A stretch of 64,000 nucleotides of DNA from an uncultured Lachnospiraceae bacterium (GTDB lineage: Bacteria; Bacillota; Clostridia; Lachnospirales; Lachnospiraceae): assembly GCA_900551235.1 (NCBI GenBank), contig URUU01000005.1:6840-70839 (forward strand), written 5' to 3'. Under the pieces are notes generated by a model, which saw nothing but the letters and a program-made list of their open reading frames with translations, searched no databases and had not been told where the DNA came from. The position numbers and the translations under genes are program-made. This document shows, in pieces, positions 41,968 through 56,730 of the stretch (positions are counted from its first letter, which is position 1; each line of letters starts with the position of its first letter).

Positions 41968-43038
41968 GTGAGAGCATTTTCAAATTTAAAAGCAAGTATC
42001 GCAAATTATAAAACACTGGACAGCAAAGACAAGAAAACCTTCTGGAAAGAGGGATTCATCAACAACCTGATGTACATCTTGATCATCGTTGCTGCAATCT
42101 ATACATACACACAGAACCATAAATTCCTGAGTGTATCTTCCATCGTAAATATTATTTCTCTGTCAGCAGCAAATATTCCGATCGCACTTGGTATCGCAGG
42201 ATGTATCGTACTGACCGGTACTGACCTTTCTGCTGGTCGAGTTGTAGGTCTGACAGCATGTATTTCCGCATCTTTACTGCAGTCTATGGACTATGCAACA
42301 AAGATGTTCCCGAATCTGCAGCCACTGCCAATCCCGGTAGTAATTCTGATCGTTATCGTTGTTGGTGGTATCGTAGGTTTCGTCAATGGATGGTTCGTAG
42401 CACAGTTTAAACTGCATCCATTCATCGTAACACTGGCTACTCAGCTTATTACATACGGTGTACTGCTTCTGTACATCATGATCAATGGCAACAATGGACA
42501 GCCTCTGTCAGGTCTGGACAATTCTTTCAAAAACTTTGTAACAGGAAGTTTGGTTAAATTCTTTGGTGTTCCAATCCCGAACTATGTTTGGTATGCAGTT
42601 GTCATGATCGCTTTCATGTGGTTCATGTGGAACAAAACAACATTTGGTAAAAATATGTTCGCTGTAGGTTCTAACCCGGAAGCAGCAAACGTATCTGGTG
42701 TAAGTGTATTCTGGACAACAATTGCAGTACATACTCTGGCTGGATGCATGTATGGTATTACAGGTTTCATCGAGTCAGCACGTATCGGTTCCAACCAGGC
42801 CAACACAGGTCTGAACTACGAGTGTGATGCTATCGCTGCCTGCGTTATCGGTGGTGTATCTTTCGTAGGTGGTACTGGTAAGATCAGCGGTATCGTTCTT
42901 GGTGTATTCATCCTGAGAATTATCTTCGTTGCACTGCAGTTCCTCTCAATCAACCAGAGTATGCAGTACATCATCAAAGGTCTCATCATCCTGGTAGCTT
43001 GCTCTATCGATATGAGAAAATACCTGGTTCGTAAATAA
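41968..43038 (+). CDS. Sugar ABC transporter permease (MglC-like)
   Basis: A 356-residue BPD_transp_2 permease with about ten membrane helices. GTG 41968 follows GGAGG. Typical MglC phrases are SLSAANIPIALGIAGCIVLTG, TDLSAGRVVGLTACISASLL, NGWFVAQFKLHPFIVTLATQ, FAVGSNPEAANVSGVSV and ECDAIAACVIGGVSFVGGTG. The gene begins 14 bases after the ATPase gene and ends in a terminator. It completes the MglBAC importer and shares its high-expression codon usage. Confidence 0.93.
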   Translation: MRAFSNLKASIANYKTLDSKDKKTFWKEGFINNLMYILIIVAAIYTYTQNHKFLSVSSIVNIISLSAANIPIALGIAGCIVLTGTDLSAGRVVGLTACISASLLQSMDYATKMFPNLQPLPIPVVILIVIVVGGIVGFVNGWFVAQFKLHPFIVTLATQLITYGVLLLYIMINGNNGQPLSGLDNSFKNFVTGSLVKFFGVPIPNYVWYAVVMIAFMWFMWNKTTFGKNMFAVGSNPEAANVSGVSVFWTTIAVHTLAGCMYGITGFIESARIGSNQANTGLNYECDAIAACVIGGVSFVGGTGKISGIVLGVFILRIIFVALQFLSINQSMQYIIKGLIILVACSIDMRKYLVRK

Positions 43039-43053
43039 TTTTTACAGAATCTC

Positions 43054-43085
43054 AAGGGCCGGACATATTGTTCGGTCCTTTTTAT
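43054..43085 (+). terminator. Terminator after MglC
   Basis: An 11-base stem with G-T pairs (43054-43064 with 43070-43080) is followed by five T residues. Confidence 0.75.
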
Positions 43086-43116
43086 CTTAGGCGGAGATCG
43101 AACTCCGACTAAGATA
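43083..43116. repeat. Palindromic hairpin downstream of the MglC terminator
   Basis: TATCTTAG-G-CGGAG pairs with CTCCG-A-CTAAGATA around a 6-base loop: 13 bp with one mismatch. It begins inside the T run of the preceding terminator. Sequence to 43160 contains further short inverted pieces (TTCCGC/GCGGA) but no gene. Confidence 0.55.
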
Positions 43117-43209
43117 AACGTTCCGCGAGAATGTTGTCAGCGGAGCAATTAGTTGGCATCAATTGGGGTCAATATAATGTACAGACGAAAAGAGAGGAGC
43201 ATAAATATT

Positions 43210-43548
43210 ATGAATGACAGAGCCAAATATAAAGGACGTATGGCGATTTATGCCATGGCAGGTGTGTATCTGCTTGCACAGGCATACTATATGTATAAAG
43301 ATATCCCGACCAGCAGCGGCACAGACAAGACACTGATGTCCATCTTTATGGTTGTATTTGCAGTGATCGGCGCCGGTATGGTGATCATGGGAGTTACCAA
43401 AAGCTATAAAGCGATTAAAGAAGATTATTATGCAACACCGGAAGAAGCAAAAGACGCAGAAGAAAAAGAAACAGCTGTAGAAGAAACGAAAACAGCAGAG
43501 TTGGAAGATAAAACAGAAGAACTGAAAGACAAAACAGGAAAATTCTGA
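43210..43548 (+). CDS. Small membrane protein of unknown function
   Basis: A 112-residue protein that I do not recognise. ATG 43210 has AGGAG about 11 bases upstream and is preferred to the earlier in-frame start, which lies in non-conserved sequence. Two membrane helices are visible: RMAIYAMAGVYLLAQAYYMY and LMSIFMVVFAVIGAGMVIMGV. The last 45 residues are a Glu/Lys/Thr-rich charged tail (TAELEDKTEELKDKTGK), probably cytoplasmic. It is flanked by terminators on both sides and so is likely monocistronic between the MglBAC and beta-galactosidase genes. Confidence 0.7.
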   Translation: MNDRAKYKGRMAIYAMAGVYLLAQAYYMYKDIPTSSGTDKTLMSIFMVVFAVIGAGMVIMGVTKSYKAIKEDYYATPEEAKDAEEKETAVEETKTAELEDKTEELKDKTGKF

Positions 43549-43631
43549 CCTGGTGCCTTTGGTACCGATGGGGGGAGGCTGTTTCCAGCCGCAGTGTATA
43601 TGAAATGAAAAAACTATAGGATTTTTTGGAA

Positions 43632-43660
43632 AGAGCGTAACGATCATGTTACGCTCTCTT
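43632..43660 (+). terminator. Terminator after the small membrane protein gene
   Basis: A perfect 10-bp stem (43632-43641 with 43648-43657) with a 6-base loop is followed by a CTT tail. The rest of the 314-base gap to 43863 shows no clean promoter or other element. Confidence 0.75.
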
Positions 43661-43823
43661 GTGTTATATACTAAAAAATGAGAGCATTTGACGAAAAATA
43701 TTGGTAAAATAATGCAAAAATTGTGTACAAATTGTGAATAGAGTGGTAAAATACTGTTAAGAGTCAGGCAGAAAGCTGGACTGAAATTTCTATTATTATG
43801 CATCAACAGGAAGCTGGATATGA

Positions 43824-50018
<6,195 letters not shown>

Positions 50019-50056
50019 GGATGCAGGGTTCAAAGTTCTTTTGTACCAGGCATAAC

Positions 50057-50092
50057 AAAAACAGAGTCCCGGTTTCGGGGCTCTGTTTTTTG
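50057..50092. terminator. Bidirectional terminator after beta-galactosidase
   Basis: A 14-base arm (50057-50070) pairs with 50077-50090 with one mismatch, flanked by A5 and T6 runs, between convergent genes. Confidence 0.85.
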
Positions 50093-50144
50093 CAGCAGAT
50101 GTGAGGTAATTTCCGATTTTTCAGGCGGGAGCAATCTTATTGGT

Positions 50145-50654
50145 TCATCTGCAATACCAGACCTGATCTTTGCGCAGCTTTCTGGATGCAAACCAGGAAC
50201 AAAGACCGGTAAAGGCTCCGGTCAGGATGCCGCTGATCGTCAGTACCGGAAGATAGACAAGGATACTGGCAGAGCGCAGGATCACCATGGCGATACAGAT
50301 CTGTCCGAGATTGTGGAACATGGCACCGATGATGCTGATAACGACCATCTGTTTTTTGCCAGGCAGCCAAAAAAGCAGTGCCATCGCCGCGAAGCAGAAC
50401 AGTCCGCCGCACAGACTGTAGGAAAAGGATACCATCTGTCCGGTTAGCATGCTGGCGATCGTGATGCGCATCAGCAATACACACAGGGCATCTCTCCAGC
50501 CGGCATAGTACAGAAGCCATAAAGTGACAACATTTGCCAGTCCAAGCTTGATGCCGGGAATCGGGGCGAGCGGCGGAAGCATCGCCTCCACGACAAAGAT
50601 CGTCAGGGCGATGGTCGTGTACATCGCCAGAAACGTCATATGCTTTACTTTCAT
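50145..50654 (-). CDS. Gx transporter family / heptaprenyl diphosphate synthase component I-like membrane protein
   Basis: A 169-residue protein with five or six membrane helices. The start at 50654 has GGAG at 7 bases; ATG 50666 is the alternative. The signature PPLAPIPGIKLGLANVVTLWLL and ISIIGAMFHNLGQICIAMVI identify the Hpre_diP_synt_I family, now usually described as Gx transporters, small ECF-S-like proteins often encoded near FMN-binding or NusG-like genes. None is adjacent here. The substrate is unknown. The gene is monocistronic and ends before the terminator shared with the beta-galactosidase gene. Confidence 0.82.
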   Translation of the reverse strand: MKVKHMTFLAMYTTIALTIFVVEAMLPPLAPIPGIKLGLANVVTLWLLYYAGWRDALCVLLMRITIASMLTGQMVSFSYSLCGGLFCFAAMALLFWLPGKKQMVVISIIGAMFHNLGQICIAMVILRSASILVYLPVLTISGILTGAFTGLCSWFASRKLRKDQVWYCR

Positions 50655-50833
50655 AAAAAACTCCATTCCGTCGCTTTTGGGCGACACAGTTCGACAAAAC
50701 TAACTGCATTATAGCAAAACCAGACCGGTATGGCAAGAATATTAGAAATTTTTAATCGGCAGTTTATTGATTTTCCAGCCAGAGCGTATTAAGATATTAC
50801 GCATAGGTTAAAACAGAAAGGGCATATGGTATT

Positions 50834-51229
50834 ATGAAAGAAAAATTTGCAAAATTTATGCAGGGCAGATATGGGATTGACAATTTCTCACGCTTTCTTC
50901 TGGCGGTCGCAGTGGCATGTATGCTGTGCTCCGCTCTGCTGCACGCACCGGCACTGAATTCTATCTGCTGGATTTTACTGTTTTGTCTGTATTTCCGGAT
51001 GTTTTCCAAAAATATCAAAAAACGCTGCGAAGAAGAACGGATGTATATGGAAGCGAAGGACAGACTGTTCCGTTTCTGCAAAGGGGATAAAAGTATCATA
51101 AGCGATTCGAAAACGCACAAGATCTATCGCTGTCCGCAGTGCAGGCAGAAGATCCGTGTGCCGAGAGGAAAAGGAAAGATAGAGATCACCTGTCCGACCT
51201 GCCGCACGAAATTTATCAAACGCACCTGA
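50834..51229 (+). CDS. Membrane protein with C-terminal zinc ribbon
   Basis: A 131-residue protein. Residues about 20-58 form two close membrane helices (FLLAVAVACMLCSALL and SICWILLFCLYFRMF). A charged stretch leads to a zinc-ribbon-like C-terminus with two CxxC knuckles: YRCPQCRQKIRVPRGKGK and ITCPTCRTKFIKR. The arrangement resembles zinc-finger membrane proteins widespread in Clostridia, without known function. The ribosome site is weak. No partner gene is apparent; it is followed by an intergenic repeat and then the aminotransferase promoter. Confidence 0.78.
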   Translation: MKEKFAKFMQGRYGIDNFSRFLLAVAVACMLCSALLHAPALNSICWILLFCLYFRMFSKNIKKRCEEERMYMEAKDRLFRFCKGDKSIISDSKTHKIYRCPQCRQKIRVPRGKGKIEITCPTCRTKFIKRT

Positions 51230-51240
51230 GCATGCAGCCG

Positions 51241-51294
51241 GCAAAGCTGACCAGAATCGCCTGCCAGGTCTTACGTGCGTCTGACCTGAAATTT
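51241..51294 (+). repeat. Structured intergenic repeat, family 2, copy 1
   Basis: It shares an identical 20-base block (51241-51260) and most of the following 34 bases with the reverse complement of the window's last 60 bases. A stem CAGGTC/GACCTG (51265-51270 with 51283-51288) encloses a 12-base loop containing ACGTGCGT. In the other copy the stem is CAAGTC/GACTTG, a paired change. In this copy the flanks GGCAAA and TTTGCC can also pair. Confidence 0.72.
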
Positions 51295-51336
51295 GCCGTA
51301 TAGCTGAATGACTGCTAAAATTTGCAGGAATTATGC

Positions 51337-51365
51337 TTGTATATCGCAGAAAAAAGTATTATACT
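51337..51365 (+). promoter_or_regulatory. Promoter of the branched-chain aminotransferase gene
   Basis: TTGTAT (51337-51342) and TATACT (51360-51365) are 17 bases apart, 82 bases before the ATG. No T-box or leader-peptide structure was recognised in the leader. Confidence 0.6.
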
Positions 51366-51447
51366 TAAGAACATATCAAAATACTTTGTCGGACTGTTGT
51401 ATCGAAGTGGAATGAAAAAGCAGCAGGGAAGGCGTTAGGAGGATATC

Positions 51448-52470
51448 ATGGCAAAAAACATTGACTGGTCAGATCTTGGATTTGGCTATGTGAAAACAGA
51501 TTATCGTTACGTATCAAACTTTAAAGATGGTGCCTGGGATGAAGGTACTATGACCACCGATGATATGGTTACCATCAGCGAGTGTGCCTGTGTATTACAG
51601 TATGCACAGACTGTATTTGAAGGCATGAAAGCATATACAACAGAGGACGGACGTATCGTTGTATTCCGCCCGGACCTGAACGCAGAGCGTATGGAGAATT
51701 CCGCAAAGAGACTGGAGATGCCGGTATTTCCGAAAGACCGTTTTGTAGATGCGATCGTAAAACTGGTGGAAGCCAACGCGGATTATGTACCGCCATATGG
51801 TTCCGGTGCTACCCTGTACATTCGTCCGTACATGTTCGGATCAAACGCTGTTATCGGTGTAAAACCGGCAGATGAGTATCAGTTCCGTGCATTCTGTACA
51901 CCGGTAGGACCGTATTTCAAGGGCGGCGTAAAGCCGATCACGATCCGTGTCAGTGACTTCGACCGTGCAGCACCAAGAGGAACCGGACACATCAAAGCAG
52001 GTCTGAACTATGCGATGAGCCTGCATGCGATCATGGATGCACATCGTCAGGGATTTGATGAGAACATGTATCTGGATCCGGCTACCAGAACAAAAGTAGA
52101 AGAGACAGGCGGAGCAAACTTCCTGTTTGTTACAAAAGACAACAAAGTCGTAACACCGAAATCTGACAGTATCCTGCCATCCATCACACGCCGTTCTCTT
52201 GTTTATGTTGCAAAAGAATACCTGGGACTGGAAGTAGAAGAAAGAGAAGTTTACCTTGATGAAGTAAAAGATTTCGCAGAATGTGGACTGTGCGGAACAG
52301 CAGCCGTTATCTCACCGGTAGGAAAGATTGTAGACCATGGCAAAGAAATCTGCCTGCCAAGCGGTATGACAGAGATGGGCCCGGTTACCAGGAAGCTGTA
52401 TGATACACTGACCGGTATCCAGATGGGACGTCTGGAAGCACCGGAAGGCTGGATCAAAGTAATCCGCTAA
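51448..52470 (+). CDS. ilvE: Branched-chain amino acid aminotransferase
   Basis: A 340-residue fold-type IV PLP enzyme that transfers amino groups between Leu, Ile or Val and 2-oxoglutarate. It is of the longer class with the N-terminal block YRYVSNFKDGAWDEGTM and FEGMKAYTTEDG. The core has RPYMFGSNAVIGVKPADEY, then GTGHIKAGLNYAMSLHA with the Lys expected to bind PLP, and VEETGGANFLFV. C-terminal motifs AECGLCGTAAVISPVGKI and MGRLEAPEGW are typical. AGGAGG precedes the ATG. The gene is monocistronic with its own promoter and terminator. Confidence 0.94.
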   Translation: MAKNIDWSDLGFGYVKTDYRYVSNFKDGAWDEGTMTTDDMVTISECACVLQYAQTVFEGMKAYTTEDGRIVVFRPDLNAERMENSAKRLEMPVFPKDRFVDAIVKLVEANADYVPPYGSGATLYIRPYMFGSNAVIGVKPADEYQFRAFCTPVGPYFKGGVKPITIRVSDFDRAAPRGTGHIKAGLNYAMSLHAIMDAHRQGFDENMYLDPATRTKVEETGGANFLFVTKDNKVVTPKSDSILPSITRRSLVYVAKEYLGLEVEEREVYLDEVKDFAECGLCGTAAVISPVGKIVDHGKEICLPSGMTEMGPVTRKLYDTLTGIQMGRLEAPEGWIKVIR

Positions 52471-52511
52471 TTCAAAGATTACAATTTGTTTACAAAAATG
52501 TGAAGAATTTG

Positions 52512-52554
52512 AGAACCACTCTTTGCTATAGTAATAGTGAGGGGTGGTTCTTTC
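52512..52554 (+). terminator. Terminator after the aminotransferase gene
   Basis: AGAACCAC (52512-52519) pairs with GTGGTTCT (52544-52551) across a 24-base loop that can pair partly, followed by a short T run. Confidence 0.6.
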
Positions 52555-52602
52555 CAAATATAAGAAGTCCGGAGATGACGGAATTAAGACGGAGGACATT
52601 TT

Positions 52603-53187
52603 ATGAGGATCATACTTGCATCCGCTTCGCCAAGAAGGAAAGAACTGTTAGAACAGGCAGGGATCGCGTTTGAAATCCAGATCGGAAATGCACAGGAGTG
52701 CATCACAAAAGAAGAGCCGGGGGAGATCGTAGAAGAACTGTCGCTTGCCAAGGCGCAGAAAGTGGCAGAGGAAGTGACAGGAGATGCCGTGATCATAGGG
52801 GCAGATACGATCGTTGCCAAAGACAGAGAAATACTGGGTAAGCCGAAGGATGCTGCAGATGCGCATCGGATGCTTGCCCTGTTGCAGGGAACAAAACATC
52901 AGGTTTATACGGGAGTAACACTGATACAGAAAAAAGGGGAGCGTCAGATCGTCCGTGCTTTTCATGAGCGGACGGATGTTTTTATGTCACCGATGTGCGA
53001 TGATGAAATCGAAGCGTATATTGCCACAGGGGAGCCGTTTGACAAGGCAGGCAGTTACGGCATACAGGGACGGGCAGGGATTTTCGTAGAAAAAATAGAA
53101 GGAGATTATTATAATGTAGTCGGACTTCCGGTTTCCAGGCTTTACCATGAGTTAAAAAGACTGGAAACGGAGACGGCTGCAGAATAG
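52603..53187 (+). CDS. maf: Maf-family nucleoside triphosphate pyrophosphatase
   Basis: A 194-residue cytoplasmic enzyme that hydrolyses non-canonical or UTP/dTTP-type nucleotides to monophosphates, formerly called septum formation protein. It opens with the signature IILASASPRRKELLEQAGI, has the catalytic Asp in AVIIGADTIVAKDREILGKP, and later GEPFDKAGSYGIQGRAGIFV and YYNVVGLPVSRLY. GGAGGA precedes the ATG. Only 32 bases separate it from the response-regulator gene, so the two may be co-transcribed. Confidence 0.94.
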   Translation: MRIILASASPRRKELLEQAGIAFEIQIGNAQECITKEEPGEIVEELSLAKAQKVAEEVTGDAVIIGADTIVAKDREILGKPKDAADAHRMLALLQGTKHQVYTGVTLIQKKGERQIVRAFHERTDVFMSPMCDDEIEAYIATGEPFDKAGSYGIQGRAGIFVEKIEGDYYNVVGLPVSRLYHELKRLETETAAE

Positions 53188-53219
53188 AAGGGACGTAAGG
53201 AAAGATACAGGGGGCAATT

Positions 53220-53879
53220 ATGGCGAACCGAATACTGGTTGTAGAAGATGATACGGCGATTTCAGAACTGATCTGCATGAACCTGGAAGTGACCGGCTAC
53301 GAAGTCGTTCCGGTCATGGATGGCGATGAAGTGGAAGAAACGCTGGAAAAGCAAGAAGCATTTGATCTGGCACTGCTGGACATCATGCTTCCGGGAAAAG
53401 ACGGATTTGAGCTTCTGGAAGTGATGAAAGCATACGGCATACCAGTTATTTATATTACGGCAAAGGCAGATGTCAGTTCCAAGATCAAGGGACTGCGTTC
53501 CGGAGCAGAAGATTATATCGTAAAACCATTTGAAGTACTGGAGCTGCTGGTGCGGATCGAAAAAGTGCTGGAGCGTACCGGAAAACAAAGAGAGATCATA
53601 CAGGTAAAGGATCTGGAGATCCATTTATCGGAGCATAAAGTGACACGGGGCGGAAAAGTACTGAGCCTGAAACCGATGGAGTATGACCTGTTGGTGCTGC
53701 TGGCAAAAAACAAAAACGTAGCGTTTACCAGAGAACAGCTTTTGAATGAAGTATGGGGAAGCAACTATCTGGGAGAGACCAGAACAATCGATGTGCATAT
53801 CGGCCAGCTGCGGAAAAAGCTGGATCTGGCAGATGTGATCAAGACCATTCCAAAGATTGGATACCGACTGGAGGAGTGA
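53220..53879 (+). CDS. OmpR-family response regulator
   Basis: A 219-residue regulator with a receiver domain (ILVVEDDTAISELI; phosphoacceptor Asp in DLALLDIMLPGKDGFELLE; Lys in YIVKPFE) and an OmpR/PhoB winged helix (VLSLKPMEYDLLVLLAKNKN, then TREQLLNEVWGSNYLGETRTIDVHIGQLRKK). It ends just before the start of the partner kinase gene (1 base between). It probably controls its own operon and perhaps the following lipoprotein. The signal is unknown. Confidence 0.93.
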   Translation: MANRILVVEDDTAISELICMNLEVTGYEVVPVMDGDEVEETLEKQEAFDLALLDIMLPGKDGFELLEVMKAYGIPVIYITAKADVSSKIKGLRSGAEDYIVKPFEVLELLVRIEKVLERTGKQREIIQVKDLEIHLSEHKVTRGGKVLSLKPMEYDLLVLLAKNKNVAFTREQLLNEVWGSNYLGETRTIDVHIGQLRKKLDLADVIKTIPKIGYRLEE

Positions 53880-53880
53880 C

Positions 53881-55275
53881 ATGAAACTCTGGCAGAAAAT
53901 ATCACTGCTCACAGCAGCCATTCTGCTGATATCCATGGCAGTTTACGGTGGAATCACCGTATATGAAACAACCAATTATAACTTAAATCAGACACGCACA
54001 ACGGCGTCCAGGCAGGTAAGGACAACGGCCTATGCCCTTGGTCAGAGTCTGAGCAATGCAGATACACAGGAGATGAGCGATACGGCAAGGAAAGCTTATC
54101 TCCAGTTTTTGCTGCGCAGATATAGCTGCCGCGATTATATGCTTCTGCAGGACTGGGAGCTGGCGGCAAATACGACCAACTATGAACTGACCGGAAATGC
54201 ACTGAAGCAGTTTGATACCTGGGAGCCGGTCGCGGCATTTCAGAAACGGAATGGGAAGCATCTGATGATCGTCGGACAGAAAATACCGGTTTCGGACGGC
54301 AGCAAAGGCTCTTATCAGTTGCTTCTGGTACGGGATATTTCGGAAATTTACAACAATGTACTGACGCAGATCGGGATGTTTCTGGTATTTTTGGGGATCA
54401 TTGTAGCAGTAGCGATCAATGCGGTATTCTGGATCATCCGCCGGATGCTCAAACCGCTGCGTGACCTTCGTGAAACTGCAGGGGCGATCAGCCAGGGACA
54501 GCTTACCCGGCGTGTGCGCGTGCGTTCAAACGATGAAGTAGGTGCACTGAGCGTATCTTTTAATCAGATGGCAGACCAGATAGAATACCAGATGGAAGAA
54601 CTGGAGCAGGTGTCCGAACGAAGAAAACAGCTTCTTGGAAGTCTGGCACACGAACTGAAAACACCGATGACATCGATCATCGGCTATTCGGACACCCTTC
54701 TGCATGTGCGGATCAACGAAGAACAGCAGAAAAAGGCACTGACGCATATCAACAATGAATGCCGCAGGCTGGAACGACTGTCAGGGAAAATGATGAATCT
54801 GCTGGAACTATATAATAATGAAACAATCCACATGGAAGCATATCCGGTGGCAGAGCTGCTGAAAAAAGTGGCAGAACTGGAGAAATACCATCTGGAAGAA
54901 AAAGGGATCGTTCTGGAAACCAGAAGTGATGATACCAGGCTTGTGATGGATGTGGATCTGATGGAAAGCCTTCTGATCAATCTGATCGACAATGCCATGA
55001 AAGCATCAAAAGAAGGAGATACGATCCGTGTAGAAGCAAAAGATGGCTGTATTTTTGTGGAAGACCACGGAAAAGGGATCGCAGCAGAAGAGATTCCGAA
55101 GATCACCGAAGCCTTTTATATGGTAGACAAATCCAGAAGCAAAAAAGCAGGCGGGATCGGGCTTGGACTGGCACTTTGCACACAGATCGTAAAACTGCAT
55201 CATGCAAAAATGGGAATTACCAGTGAACCGGGAAAAGGCACACAGATACGGGTTGTATTTCCACGGCAGGAATAA
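53881..55275 (+). CDS. Sensor histidine kinase of the OmpR pair
   Basis: A 464-residue HisKA kinase. ATG 53881 follows GGAGGAG. It has a membrane helix at residues 8-30, an external sensor region of about 120 residues, a second helix (about 160-185), a HAMP linker (KPLRDLRETAGAISQGQLTRR), the phosphoacceptor His in LGSLAHELKTPMTSIIGYSD, and the ATPase domain with LLINLIDNAMKAS, VEDHGKGI and AGGIGLGLALCTQIVKLH. It is translated directly after the regulator and 9 bases before the lipoprotein gene, suggesting a three-gene signalling unit. Confidence 0.93.
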   Translation: MKLWQKISLLTAAILLISMAVYGGITVYETTNYNLNQTRTTASRQVRTTAYALGQSLSNADTQEMSDTARKAYLQFLLRRYSCRDYMLLQDWELAANTTNYELTGNALKQFDTWEPVAAFQKRNGKHLMIVGQKIPVSDGSKGSYQLLLVRDISEIYNNVLTQIGMFLVFLGIIVAVAINAVFWIIRRMLKPLRDLRETAGAISQGQLTRRVRVRSNDEVGALSVSFNQMADQIEYQMEELEQVSERRKQLLGSLAHELKTPMTSIIGYSDTLLHVRINEEQQKKALTHINNECRRLERLSGKMMNLLELYNNETIHMEAYPVAELLKKVAELEKYHLEEKGIVLETRSDDTRLVMDVDLMESLLINLIDNAMKASKEGDTIRVEAKDGCIFVEDHGKGIAAEEIPKITEAFYMVDKSRSKKAGGIGLGLALCTQIVKLHHAKMGITSEPGKGTQIRVVFPRQE

Positions 55276-55284
55276 GGAGATATT

Positions 55285-56664
55285 ATGAAACGGAAAAAGA
55301 AAAAGCTGGTATGGATGGCAGCCTGTATCGCACTGGCGGCAGCACTTGGCGGATGTATGGAGACACCGGAGGATTCCTGTATCGTAAAAGAGAAAGAAAC
55401 TGAGACAGGGAAGATTTTTTCAGGAACTGAATCCGAAGAAAATGTCAGTATCGCGGAACAGGTCCAGGCGGGGAAAGAATGGCAGCAGGAGATACGGGAA
55501 GGAGATATCACCGTCGGCATAAAGGCGGATATCGAAATGCCGGCAGGCAACAGCATGAAGATCTATACGGCACAGAGCCGCTGGTTTACGCAGGGCGATC
55601 TCGATGGCTGGCTGAAGCTTCTAACGCAGGGTCATCCGCTGAAGGATTACGATACGGGGGAAGTACTGGCATGGAAGTCACAGGAAGAATTGAGCGGAGT
55701 CGTGTCCCTGGAGAACCGTTATGCTTCCTGGTCTGATACCGAAAATAAGAATTATATTTTTGAGATGCAGAACATAGAAGAGAATGGGGAGAAAAAAGCA
55801 AACCTGGAGCTGAGAAGAGAAGAGAACAGTGATTATGTCCCGTGGAACCACATCGGAAACGGTACAGAACCAAAAACAAAAACCGGAAGAAAACAGATGA
55901 AAAAAGCGGCGGACCGCATGCTGGAGGAGCTTGGACTTTCAAAAGAATTACAGTATATACAGGCAGAAACCGTGTATTGCATGACGGAAAATGTCTATAC
56001 AGATGGAGCAGGAGGACTTGTCACAGAAGAAAGACCGGGCTGGCGTTTTTATTACACCAGAACGATCGAGGATGCCGCTGTCACCCACGTACAGAATAAG
56101 GTATTGTCAGAAGGAACGCTGGAAGGACTGAATTTTGATCTGGAAAACAGCCTTGGCATGGGGAATGACCATTTTTACAGCAGTGACAGCGAAGAAAACT
56201 GGGAGACAAATGCACAGGCAGAAAGCTTCTGTATCACGTTTGATGAAGAAGGACTGGTGGATGTAGCCTGGATGAATCCGGTCAGTGTTGAGGCAAACGA
56301 GGGAGACGGCATCTTTTTGCTCCCGTTCTCGGATATTTTGCAAGTATTTCAGAAGTCCATCACCAAACAGTATATTCTGGAACTGTTTGCAGAACGGGAT
56401 ATTCCGGCAGGGGCACAGGTTACGGAAATACGCCTTGGCTATCAGAGAGTGGAAACACAGGATAAAGATGGAAAAAACGGAAAAGAACAGATGATCCCGG
56501 TATGGGATTTTATCGGAACGTATGACAGCGAAACGGCAGAACAGATCCTGGAAAATGCCGGAAATATCTGGGGACAGTGTTATCTGAAACAGAAAAAAAC
56601 AGACAGCCTGCTGACCATCAATGCGACCGACGGAACCGTGGTGGACTGGGGAAATGATTTGTAG
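55285..56664 (+). CDS. Lipoprotein of unknown function in the two-component operon
   Basis: A 459-residue secreted protein with a lipoprotein signal (LAAALGGCMET), so anchored on the outer face of the membrane. The mature part is acidic and rich in Glu, Trp and Tyr, without a domain that I can name with confidence; a DUF6034-like assignment is possible. Visible stretches are DITVGIKADIEMPAGNSMKIY, then PGWRFYYTRTIEDAAVTHV and IPVWDFIGTYDSE near the end. The last resembles the closing strand of two-component-associated lipoproteins such as the YycH/YycI type, but this is a weak hint. Tight linkage suggests a target or accessory sensor of the preceding kinase. Confidence 0.75.
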   Translation: MKRKKKKLVWMAACIALAAALGGCMETPEDSCIVKEKETETGKIFSGTESEENVSIAEQVQAGKEWQQEIREGDITVGIKADIEMPAGNSMKIYTAQSRWFTQGDLDGWLKLLTQGHPLKDYDTGEVLAWKSQEELSGVVSLENRYASWSDTENKNYIFEMQNIEENGEKKANLELRREENSDYVPWNHIGNGTEPKTKTGRKQMKKAADRMLEELGLSKELQYIQAETVYCMTENVYTDGAGGLVTEERPGWRFYYTRTIEDAAVTHVQNKVLSEGTLEGLNFDLENSLGMGNDHFYSSDSEENWETNAQAESFCITFDEEGLVDVAWMNPVSVEANEGDGIFLLPFSDILQVFQKSITKQYILELFAERDIPAGAQVTEIRLGYQRVETQDKDGKNGKEQMIPVWDFIGTYDSETAEQILENAGNIWGQCYLKQKKTDSLLTINATDGTVVDWGNDL

Positions 56665-56672
56665 GCTTCAGA

Positions 56673-56701
56673 TTGCGTTGCCCGGAAATGTCTGTTATAC
56701 T
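56673..56701 (+). promoter_or_regulatory. Probable promoter of the serine acetyltransferase gene
   Basis: TTGCGT (56673-56678) and TATACT (56696-56701) are 17 bases apart, starting 9 bases after the lipoprotein stop. Confidence 0.55.
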
Positions 56702-56730
56702 TGGAGATATAATGAAAAAGGAGAAGAAAA

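Noticed and set aside
51366..51447. T-box leader before the branched-chain aminotransferase gene
   Set aside because: The leader after the promoter is only about 75 bases and has neither the T-box sequence nor a terminator-antiterminator pair.
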